Positions 41,401 through 53,400 of a stretch of DNA of 64,000 bases are shown here, one piece after another. The stretch lies in the NCBI RefSeq assembly GCF_033958435.1, contig NC_134138.1, positions 21,769,098-21,833,097 on the forward strand, in the 5' to 3' direction. The number at the start of each line of letters is the position of its first letter. Positions within the stretch are counted from its first letter, which is position 1. The stretch comes from Carettochelys insculpta. Its lineage: Eukaryota > Chordata > Testudines > Carettochelyidae. Under the pieces are notes generated by a model. The model was given only the letters and a program-made list of their open reading frames with translations, searched no databases and was not told where the DNA came from. A program made the translations under genes and the position numbers.

Positions 41401-44400
41401 ATATTATGATCATACACAATTCTGTAGAGTGTTGTTGGCATACATAACCCTGAATAGCCAGACAAGAGCTGTTTATCAGATTCTTTAGCAGGAACTATTC
41501 TATTAAACTTAAATGAAAATATTATACCTTGAAATATGGTTCAGTTCAAAAATTTTTATTTTTTTAAAGAGCCCTATTAGTCTTCAAAAACCTTTATTAA
41601 ATGCACGTAGTTCAGTAATGGAAGGATGTTTCTTCTAAAGCTTTTATCTTAAACAGGATTCTTGCTGCTGGATCTTGGGTCTCTAGGCTGAGACAGATGT
41701 GCCTTCTGCATGTATTCAGTAATATTTATTGACTTTAATGACTAAAAGCTCTTTTAATTTTGTTCAATACTGCAAGCTAACATAGCTTTTGGACTATAGA
41801 AGATTGTGTCTGACTACACATATATTGATAACTAAGCTGAAATTACAAAATCTTTGATATCAGAATAATTCTTCAGCCAGAAAGAACATAGTTTGCCTTT
41901 CAAATTTGTAGGTGAATTTGCAGTTCTGGCAGTTGGAGACATCTTTTTGGTTGCTGAGAACAATCACTCTGAAAATCTTCAGTGACAAGAAATACCCCCA
42001 TGACACTTTTTAATAGTCTTACATGAACCAGATTTGGGGCAGTGATTTCCCTCTGTTGTAATAGCTTGTTCCAGTTGTTCCCTGCTTCAACTAGAAAGAT
42101 GAAGTAGGCAGTCCTCCAGGTCCTAGAGAATTCATAGTTCTTCGATCAATGCACCTTGTCCCAAAAGTATATGAAGTCCTGCTGTCATCCTCAGCTGTGA
42201 CAGCTTTTCTCCAGAGGTAATCCTACTACAAGTAACTAAAGATCAGTGAAAATCACTTAAACCTGTTATCTAATTTTACATACTCATCACCATTAGTGGC
42301 ATTTTAAAAAGCACAAAATTCAGTAATAACCACTTCTGTGATCTCCTCTTAAGTCCAACTAGAAAAAAGTCAGACTTCACAGACCTGAATATTTCTTGTT
42401 GCAAAACTGAGTACAACCTCAGTGTTCATAGATTCTAAGGCTAGAAGGCACCATTTTGAGCATCTAGGCTGATCTTCTGAATAGTACTGACCATAGAACT
42501 TCCCTGGAGTATACCTTTTTAGAAAAAATCCAATCCTGATTTTAAAAATTCTCAATGATGAAGACTCTATAACAATAATTGGTAAATTGTTCCAATGGTT
42601 GATTACTCACTGTTAAAAATATGCCTTATTTCAAATCTAAATTCATCAAATTTAAACTGGTAGCTTACTGGGTCATGTTGTTCCTTTCTCTGCTAGATTG
42701 AAGAGCCTGCTATCAAATATTTATCAATGCAGATAGACTGTGAATAAGTCACCACTTATCTTGCTATTCTGGAGCCTGATGTTAGACTCAGAAAGCTCAA
42801 ATGCTATATGACCTGTTTTCTAATCGATCTCTTGTCTGAATCCTTCGAGTTCATCAAAATGCTTCTTGAATTTGCAGGAACAGAACCAGGCATTGTATTT
42901 GACTCATAGAGTCAGACTTTGAGACCATATATACAGGTAATATATATTCTTTGGATGTGGGCCACATAACAGACAGCTGCATATGCAGCCCACAGTGGTA
43001 AATGGGTTGAGAACCACTGATCTAATCTGGCCTCATGCACACCACACAGGACACAGAGCACCCCCGCCCGCATCCTGAAATAGTCCATAACCTGTGGTTG
43101 GGTTACTGGAAGTCCTCAAATCTTGATTTTAAAACTTTTAAGTTACAGAGTGTCTGCCATGTAATCTAGTTCAAAACTACAAATGACCACTCTACAGAGG
43201 AAAGTGAAAACAATTCCAGCAGCAGCTGCACCATTGCCAAACACTGAGTTAAAATAACCTCTCTTTTTCTACTTGAGCTTCCCCCTTTTATGTATCTCAG
43301 GATCCTGTTAGCTCTCTTGGTCACACCTGACAGAAGAGTTGTTTTGAGCAGCTGCCAGCAATACAGCACCCTAAAGTGGTGTCCCCAGCTGACCTGTTCA
43401 CTCTTACCCATATTTGTCTCTCATCTACAGTAACTTCTGCATTTCTGAAGCAAGTCTTTGCATACAGTTCAGTGTATTGTCTGCCTTTCCTAGTTCTGTT
43501 TTCTGAAGATGGACTTCTTTGGCTCCTGAAACTTTTAATCTTCTGCTTGAAGATTTTAATCATTACTTGAACATTTCATAACTGCTGGGCATGGCTTACA
43601 CCAGAATTGTCATAGCACAATGCCAAGGTCAAGGCTTGTGAGACAGTTTGGAATGATCAGACTGGTAAGCCCAGAGTCAGTGATGGACTTCAATAGATTC
43701 AGGAACACCTTGGTGTTCTGTTGATTATGACTACTACACCCAGCTTTGAATAACTGAATAAGAAAACATACTTCTAAAGTTTACTGAATTATATATAAAT
43801 ATAATTAATAATTAATATATAAATATAATTAATAAAGCACCATATTGGGACATAAGTGAGTAATATGAAAAGTTCTGAACTTTCCAACTTTTGTCATCTT
43901 ACATAGGAATGCTTCCCAAGAGTGTCTATTTTCAAAGTTTCAGTATCCTTCCTGTGAGAGAGATGTGCAAGTTTAATCTAAATTGACTGAGAAGAGAAGG
44001 TTAGGAGTAGCAAACATTAAAAAAAAAATCCGCATACCTTAGATCATGGAAAAAAATAAGATTGTTTGCATGTCTTGTGCTTCTTATTTTTTGGAGAAGG
44101 GAAATTACTCTGAAGCTTAATATTTACTGCAGTAAAATATTTCTAAATAATTTTGTTGAATTCAATATACTGGTGTACTAAAATTCTCAATAAAATAGTA
44201 TTTCTGAGTTCTGCAAAGTACTATTGTCAAGAACACCAAAAAATCTCAACTACCTGAGATGTCTAGTTACTCTTTTATTGGTGTAATATTCTGCCAGGGA
44301 TATTGTATAAAAATTCTGCAAGCTTAAGGTGTTTGGTTCTCCCTCCCTATTACCTGATACTGATTGCTGTAGCTGCTATTAAGTTTGTGTGGTAGCCATG

Positions 44401-47400
44401 ACTGTTAAAGTAAGCTAAACTAATTCTCCTGGAGTATCCTAATAAATCCTACTTTTGACCAAGTAGATTTTACTGCGTAAATTGTTGCCTTCTTTGTCCT
44501 TTAAACAACTTAAAATTGTCTGTACATAAATAACTATATACAAGTTCAACCTCTGTAGTCTGGATTTTTATAATCTGACACCGTCTGTGATCTGGCATCA
44601 CTATGGGTACTCCTGGGCTAGATGGCCCATTGGGAAAAGCCAGCCCCACACTCAGCAAATCCTCCTCTGCCTTCCCAGAGTCTTTGTAGCACTGCAACTT
44701 CAGAGGGGGTGAAGCAGGGGTGGGGGAATCTGTGAAGGAAGAGACAAGGTGGCTATGGAGACCTATGGCCTTGGGTTTGGTGTGCTTTTGTGGGGCTGTG
44801 CTCCTGGGGTTCTGCATCTACCGTGCTTCACTGCCTACTCAAATCAATGCTGACCCCTGGTGGTAGCAGAGGGGCCAGCGCTGACTTCCCCTAGCAGATT
44901 CCCTAGTATGGGACTGGTCAAGTCCTGAGGATGCCAGACCACAGAGGTACAACCTGTAATAGTGTTTAAATCCCATAGAGTACTGTGTTTATAAGGCATG
45001 CCTAATTATTTTCATTATGTGTGTGTGACAAATATACATGACAGGTACAGTATGTGCTAAAGACACCAGCTTAGACTTTTCAGTTAAAATTAGCTCAAAA
45101 TAAGACTCTGGTTGCAACCATAATGTTCGAAGAAAGTTCATCCCACTGTTTAAAGAACATTGCTGTTTTGGTTTGTTTTCCATTGGTACTTCTGTTCAAT
45201 TTCTTAATACACACTTTGAATGAAAGAAACATTTCATAGTCTTGATTCCTGTTAAGTGATTGTGACTTTTTTCTTTGTGTGTATTCAATTTTCAAGGCAA
45301 TACAGCATCCCACTGACGAAAAATTGCAAGAGAAGGCATGGGGTGCAGTTGTTCCACTAGTAGGCAAGCTAAAAAAATTCTATGAATTTTCTCAAAGGCT
45401 AGGTAAGTTGAAAGATGGTAAACTAATACTTGAAAGCTCAAATAGTAACAGCAAATTGAAGTATGTGAAAAGCAAGAAGCCTGCTAAACAATCAGTGGGG
45501 CTAAAGGAGCACTCAAAAAAGATAAGAAAAGGCCATTGCAGAGACACTAAATGAATTCTTTGTATTGGTCTTCACTGCAGAGGATGTGAGGGAGATTCCA
45601 ACACCTAAGCTATTCTTTTTAGTGACAAATCTGAGGAATTGCCCCAGAATGAGGTGTCATTAAAGGAGGTTTTTGCAACTACTTGATAAATTAAACAGTA
45701 ATAAATCACCAGATGGTATCGAGCCAAGAGTTCTAAAGGAACTGAAATATAAAAATGCACACCTGCTAACTGTGGTGAGTAACCTATCATTTAAATCAGC
45801 TTCTGTTCCAGATGGAGGATAGCTAAAGTGACACTAAGGCTGCGTCTACACTATGAGATAAATTCTAATTTATTAATATGGATTTTGTAATTGTGGAATT
45901 TATAAGTGCAAATTTGACCATCCTCCCATCCCCTCAGGCTCCTCACAAAGTCAGCTTATGGCTGCAACGCTCAATTGGCAAACATCGACTTTTGCAGTAG
46001 TGCATTGTAGGAACCTATCCCACAGTTCCCTCATCCTTGTAACATTCTGGGTGTGTTCACTTGTCTTTGACATCTTCCCATATTGCATTTTCCTCATTCC
46101 CTGCCTGTGCTAAGCAAATGTCCATTCTTCCCGGTAAGGTAAAATAGGGCATCCACAGAAAAGGCAAAAAATTTTACAGAAATATTTTTCTTCTATAGCT
46201 GAATTCTCAACTGGCCATCCACTGAGTGTCCGCCCTCCCATCATTGCGTCCGATCCCTGAAAATACCACATGGACCCTGACTGTGTTCTCTTAGTTAGCA
46301 GAAAGGGGATAGAAAAGTCTAGGAAAAAAGATTTTTGACTGTTTTGAAAATACAGGGACCCTGAAAACCATGAAGAAAAGATAGGAAAGTTTTTCAGAGA
46401 CGATTGTTGCTGAGGGGAGAGTCTTTGGCTTTCTAGTGCATTATAAGGCTTCTGTGCAATGACTGTGTTCTCAGCTGGCCATCTACTTAGTGTCCTCCCT
46501 CCCTTTATTGCATGTGATCCCTGAAAATAATACAGGGGCCCAGACTGTATTCTACAGTTAGAATAAGGAGGATAGAAAAGTCTAGGAAACAAGAATTTTT
46601 GACTTTCCCTTTTATTACACAGATATTGCCAACATAGGTGATGGCAGTGACATATCATATACTGAACTTATAATGCAAACAGGAATCTCTACTAACCCCC
46701 TTTTCTCCACCCTCCCCCTATGTTTCTGAGAGGGTCAAAGCATGAAGACAGATAGGAGATGGTAGTAAAAAGATTTTATAACGGAAATATCAAACCAGCA
46801 AGTTTCTGCAATGGACAGCAAGCTCCTGAAAATATTTTTGGGGGTGGGGTGCTGTGGTCTATGGCTACAGAGCCGCTTGGAATGTTGAAGTAGCTGAAGT
46901 AGTCCCCCCCAACTATCTTAGCCGCTGGGGAAGACTTCCCCACCAGCACAGCAAGCCCCCGAGTATCTTAGCCTCTAGGGGAGACTTCCCCCCAGCAGCT
47001 GGAAGCCCTAGTGGTCCCATGCTATGGGCGTTGGGAAGAGGTTCAGTGGGGGCCAGTTTGAAGTGGTCCTCCCCAAGAATCTTAGCCATGGGGAGAGGTT
47101 TCTCCCTGGCAGCTGCAAGCCCCCAAATATCTTTCCCACCTTTGGAGCCCTAAAGGCACACAAGCTAGGACATGGTGCTGCCTGACAGCATGGTTAGCAC
47201 CAAAGAGCAGGCACATGCTTTTATTGGGATGGAAGATATCGACATGATGTGGCTGAGCACGGGAAGGATCCAGACTGCGTGGTGCCTGTGGGGGAGTGAA
47301 GGAGGTGTACGCACAAATGTAAACTACTGAGAAGTTTCTCGGCATCTTTATGCAAGCGCAACCCCCACGGTAGCCTTGTTGCCACGTAGTGCAGTGGGAC

Positions 47401-50400
47401 AGCGGCTGGCGCCAGACAGCACAGGAAAAAAAATGCAAGGGTAGAGACAGAACCACAGACTCTGTACAGGGGCTATTTCTAATGGGTAGATGTGCTCACA
47501 GCACTAATAGCAAAGAAAAAAATTTCTCAGGCTCTCATACAAACATGAGCCCACAGCCACAGACTTGCTTTTCCTACTCTGAAATTCATGGTCTTCCTGT
47601 TACCTAATAAACTGGAGAACAGCGGCCAGAGCGGAGCAGTGAAGGGAATTGTGGGTTACATACAGGTCACCTCTGGAGGCTAATTCAATTTTAAGACATG
47701 GCGCTTCCACACTAGCCTTTAATCAAGCTTTTGAATTCGAGCTTGATTCTATACCCATCAGGTATCAGTGATATTGTAATCTTGATACTACTGCTTTGAA
47801 AATTGAGCTAAAGGTATTTACAGTGAAGACAGTCATGTGGTAATATCAAGCCAACTGCCTTAAATTCAAATTTATCTGGTAGTGTAGATGCAGCCTATGC
47901 TTTAAAAAAGGCAATTATAGGCTGGCAAGCCTAATTTCACTTCACTGATTGAAGCTATACTAAAGAACAGAATTATCATACACATAATTGAACACGATTT
48001 GTTGTGGAAGAGTCAATATGCTTTTTGTAAAGGGAAATCGTGTTTCTCTAATCTACTAAAATCTATTGAGGAGGTCAACAAATGTGGACAAGGTTGATCC
48101 TGTTGATGTAGTGTTCTTATACTTCCAAAAAGCCTTTAACAAGGTCCTTCCCCAAAGGCTTGTAAACAGTCATGGGATGAGAGTAAAAATCCTCTGATGG
48201 ATCTGTGGTTGTTTAAAAGATAGGAAACTAAGGGTAGGAATAAATGGTCAGATTTCACAGTGGGAAGATGTAAATATCCCCATGGATCAGTACTGTACTA
48301 CATAATGAGTTATCTGGAGAATGGAGTAAAAGTGGAAGGGCAAAATTCGCAAACAATACAAAATTACACAAGATAATTAAGTCCAGAATAAACTGTAAAG
48401 TATTGCAAAGGGATCTCACAAAATTGTGACTGCACAATAAAATGGTAGATTAAATTAAATATTGATAAATGCAAAGTAATGCATGTTGAAGGACATAATC
48501 CGAACTATAGATACAAAATGGAGTTTAAGCTATTGCCACTCGAGAAAGAGATCTTGCAATCATTGTGAATAGTTCGCTGAAAACATCTCCGCAGTGTGCA
48601 GCAGTCAAAAAAGCTAACAATATTAGGAATCATTAGGAACAGAGTTAGCTAGCAGAACAAAATATACGACTGTTTCTGCATAAATCCATAGCATACCCAC
48701 ATCTTGAATACTGTCACTCTATCTCAAATATATATATTTAATGTGAGAAAGGTACAAAGAAGGGCAACGGAAGTGATTAGGGGTATGGAACTGCTTCCAT
48801 GTGAAGAGAGATTAAAAAAATTGGCATTTGTCAGCTTGAAAAAGAGATGACTAAAGGGGCATAGGATAGTGAACTATAAAATCTTAATTGAGGTGGAGTA
48901 AGTTCAGTAATCTCTCGAGGTATGTGATGGTTGTGTTCCATGCAACCTTCTCATATCTTCAGTTTCGTGTAAGTCAAAGAGGGATTGGGGGATCGGTCGG
49001 GGCCCTGGGAGGCGATCAGCGGGTGCCTGCAGCCACTGCTTCCCCAGGGCTCTGGGCAGGGAGCACCCACGCTGCTCACCCAGGACTGTGGGGGGAGGGG
49101 GCCCCAGCTCCCTGGCGGTTGGTGCAGCCAGGAGGAGCCACTCCTCCTCCCCATACCTCCCTGTCTGTATTATTCTGTCTACAGAGCATGTGCGCACCTC
49201 ATACAGGCTCCCTGATCAACGCCCTCTGTCAACAGAGAACAGCCAGATTGCCCAGCCTTCTGTTGACAGAATAGCCAATTGAAAGCTCTGCAAACAGGGC
49301 AGCTCAGTGAGCCGGAAGTCCTGTCTGTCAACAGAGGGCCCCATGGAGTGTCTCCACTATTTTTTGTTGACAGAATCTCTCAACAGACCTGCTATGCCTC
49401 CTATGGTCAAGACAGAAATCTGCAGGAAAATTGCTACGTTCTGTTGACAGATTCTTGATGGAACACATTTGTAGTGTGGACACTCCCTAGTTTTGTCAAC
49501 AGAAGGCCTCTTCTGTTGATGGAACTCTGTAGCGTAGACCCAGCTTAAGAGTCTTGGATACCACAGTTTTCAGCAGCTCTCTTAAGGAGAGTGATACATC
49601 TGCCAGTAAGGAATATCAGGTAGTGGGTAGATTGGTAAACTTGAAAGTATATTGGTGAATCAGTACCTATTTATATTTAGCTTCTATAGAAGCAAGGTAA
49701 AAACCATATGTTCTGTGGCTTGATCAGCTGCTATGCACTTTGCTTCCAATGTCTGTTTGTTGCAAGATCATGGTTAGAGATACTATGCTAAGTTCAAGAG
49801 TGACTCATAACTCCAGCCAGCTCCAGGATATTTAAGTTAAATGTGCCATTGCACATCCCATCCAAATCCAGTTGAGAGGGCAGCACACAAATCTGAAGTA
49901 GAGGCTCATGAAACCTTCACTTCACTTTAGATGTTGGGTAAGTACATCTACAGGTGATACACAAATGGATTTGTATTAATTGTCCTCCAGGAGGTGCTTC
50001 ACTTACCTTAAATGTGCATTGTTTCCTGCCATTTTAGAGGCAAACTAGTTACACCACTGAAAGGAAAGATAAAATATTTCGTCCTCATCATACTGTGCTT
50101 CCTGCAGGAATATGTTTCCATGTTAGCATGCAGTCATTGGAAACATCTTGTGGTCTCCAAGAAAATATAGTGTATGTTTCAAGTTTCTGAAGATGGGGGG
50201 TGGGAAATGTAATACATTAAAAAGTGAAAGTTTAGCTTAATTTACAGGCAAAGCGAGACAAAATGTCTGAGGTAACATTTTTACTGGACCAACTTTTGTT
50301 GATGAGAGAGAAGAGATTTCAGAATGTCCCTTAGAACTAGATTATACTAGAGTCCTGTAGTTTTTGGTTCCAACTAAATATATTAGCCATAGAAGTTTCA

Positions 50401-53400
50401 GAGCTATTTGGACTTTCTTTTTGCCTATTGAACAGCCTACGGTCACTTCCATGATTACTAGAAAAATAGTGCTAAGTGCAGAATTATATTTATTAATAAG
50501 GTAAACTCTGTTTCCTTCAGGAATCTCAAATCACATGCTGCCCTCACCCAAAAAACACCTTGTACAGCAAAAACATTTAAAGGTCTGCATAACCATCTCT
50601 AAAACATATAGGAAACTGACCACTTACTTAGCTTCTCGCTTGTTACTCATCATCATCAATAACCATGGGCTCAGTGTCCGTTGGTGTCTGATGCCTCTCA
50701 CTCTTTCCTTCCATCACTTGTTACTGATAAAGTTTAAAAGTTTCTTCATTAGATATTCAAAGAACAAAAGAGTTCTCCATTCTAGGTTAGTGGATTGAAA
50801 GGTACTTAGAGTGACCTCTCTTAACTAAATAGACAATTTCATGACAGCAGATAGATACAAACTTTAGCTTTTCAAATTTGAAGACATTACTGTTTGGCTT
50901 CTTTATCTGTTAACTGCATTTACAATTTTTAATGTGGCCTTTGTAGATAGGGAAATTTTTGTCTTCATTTGTTAATTACTGTTCCTTTTCATTTTTAATA
51001 TATCAGCAGTGACTGAAATTGCCAATGTAAAGTCAGTTTTAAATATTTTTAAGTTGTTTCAAGACTATATTAGATTTGTTTATTGTAAAAGGTAGTCATA
51101 AATGGGCATAATATCAGTAGTAATTAATGGGTATTTTCCTGTATAAATGTCCCATGAAAACCAAGTATAACTTACTTGATGATAAAACTCACTTCAGATC
51201 ACAGAATTACCATATGTTTCAGTATTTTAAGTCAATAACTAAATGTATTAGAGACAGATTCAATTCGCCATGTTTTGATTTTTCTTTCTTCATTTAGAGG
51301 CAGGACTGCGAGGTCTGTTGGGAGCCCTGACAAGCACCCCATATTCACCGACTCAGCACCTAGAGCGAGAGCAGGCTCTTGCTAAGCAGTTTGCAGAAAT
51401 TCTTCATTTCACACTCCGCTTTGATGAGCTCAAGGTAAATTTCTTTGTGATTTCTAAATAGGCAGCTCAACTAAAAGGAGCTCAGGACTAAGATTTGGAG
51501 ACAGCTTGGTTTCATTCCGGATGTTCGTCAGGTTGTTAGGATGTTAGGGGGTTTTGTACCACTTTTTCTACAGGTATATAAAGTAGGCATATGTTGCTTC
51601 ATTGTCAAGTGTGGCTTACCTCCTGGAGTAAGTAGTGTAGTGCATCATGCCAGAAAATTTGCCTCAAAAGTAAGCTCTTAAGCCATGTGTATTCTTCAGC
51701 TATCCCTCAGTGAGAGTATGATGGGTATCTGGATGCATTCACCTGTGCTATCAATTAAAAGACAACCCACCTCCAAATGGGGATCAAGATACATTCTGTT
51801 AGATCCATATCAGCATCAGTAGCATTCCTAAACGTTCCCCTTTTAGACTTACGCAGAGCCACCACTAGGGTCTCTGAGCACACCATTGCCACACAATTGG
51901 GCAAAACCCTAAGACAGATACTTTGCTGGGCAGAGCTGTGTTATCAGTAATTATTCTTCCAACTATGAAGCACCTATTACCTTGGAAAGGCGCTGCTCTA
52001 CGATCACTTGGAGTGGAGCACCCACGGGGGCATCTTTACTCACCTTCTGCAGTAACTGAGATTCTTAAAGTTGTGTGTCCATGTTGGTGCGCCACTACCC
52101 ATCCTTCTTTCCTCTACTTCAGAGTTTAAGCAGACTGCAGTAGAGAAGAAACTGAGAAGTCTGGGTCGTAGGCATGATATATGAAGCATCAGTGGTGCAT
52201 GAAATAGGCACCATGTGCACCCTGTGCAGATACTGCTGCCAAACACTCTGAGCAAAGGCACAAGGACACAGCATTACCTGGAGTGGAGCACCTGCAGGGA
52301 CACACATCTTGAAGAACCTCAGTTACTTTGCAGGATGAGTAATCATCTCTTCTCAGACTTGTTTGAGGATACTGCCCCTGGATGCCCATCCAGCAGCCAT
52401 TACTCTCTGGGTGGCTGAACAACAATACCATAACACCCTTACTTTGCTGCTGCTGCTGCTAATGGCCGTTCTGCTTTCAAGAATGGACACCTGGTCAGCA
52501 TCCGCAGCTCTCCAGCCACTCGGCTCTGAAGGTTCACAGTGAAGCTTCTCACACCTCTCCTTAATATATCCTGCCCTACCCCGAGACTGGGAGACTGACC
52601 ACCACTCCTCCGCCCACCCATTTCAGAACTTCTGTTCTAAGGACATCCAGGACTTGCAAGATGCTGGGTACTCTATACTTCCAATGACATCAGTGACAGT
52701 TGTATGCTCTTAATGTTGTATCTCAAAAGTTGTGTCCTGGATCCCAACTGAGCATCTGTCACTAAAATATATTCATTTTCTTTCTTGCAGATGACAAATC
52801 CTGCTATACAGAATGACTTCAGCTATTACAGAAGAACATTGAGCCGTATGAGGATTAATAATGTTCCAGTAGGTAACCTCTGGAAGTGAAAAAACACTTG
52901 ATTGACTGCTAAATTTTATGTCTTTCTAATACTATTTTTATAGTATTTTGGGGTACCAAACAATTACGTATAATTTTATATCTTTATAGGCAGAGGGTGA
53001 AAATGAAGTAAATAACGAGTTGGCAAACAGAATGTCTTTATTTTATGCTGAAGCAACGCCAATGTTGAAAACCTTAAGTGATGCCACGACAAAATTTGTT
53101 TCAGAGGTGAGCACAGGGGAAAGGATTTTTCTTTAACTTTGGATATTGGTCTGTAAAATGCTATACCTGAAAGACAACTGTAAGGATGTTATGATGGAAA
53201 GCTCTCTCCTGATAACTTCCAGGTCACATTTGCTGAAGACTTAGGAATCATCTACGTGACACAGCGAAGTGCACCAGAAGGGTAGAGGGGAATGATTTAT
53301 AGATTGCTCTAACATTGTGTTCTAATTGCACAGGATTGTACCCACACTAAGTAGGTTCCTTTAGAGCACAACTACAGTCTGAATACCCACACAGTAGTTA

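Larger units (their letters stand above)
45837..47896. mobile_element. Inverted-repeat DNA transposon of 2.06 kb inside the CR1 relic
   Basis: The ends aggctgcgtctacactatga and tagtgtagatgcagcct are inverted repeats (17 bases, one difference). The interior contains two tandem blocks: a 264-base direct repeat (46200-46615) and an imperfect array of about 50 bases (46905-47145). The open minus-strand frame at 46110-46658 arises from the repeat and resembles no transposase. The class is probably hAT-like, but no clear 8-bp duplication is seen. Confidence 0.7.
45420..48900 (+). mobile_element. CR1-like LINE relic, forward orientation, split by a DNA transposon
   Basis: The upstream part (45460-45836) reads [20 protein letters not shown], then [20 protein letters not shown] and [19 protein letters not shown], the linker and first RT block. 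The reading resumes after 47896 with [29 protein letters not shown] and [18 protein letters not shown] (about 48095-48145, the first RT Asp block). It then degrades through the palm to a 3' part around 48740-48890. The insertion at 45837-47896 lies exactly between the two halves. It is in the sense direction in the CYRIB intron. Confidence 0.75.

Noticed and set aside
45403..45554. Read-through of CYRIB coding exon 3
   Set aside because: The frame is open by chance, but a strong donor gtaagt follows 45402 and the next family residues are found at 51298.
46110..46658. 182-codon minus-strand frame, possible transposase
   Set aside because: The frame is created by the 264-base direct repeat and reads the same motif twice. 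It has no DDE or zinc-finger pattern.
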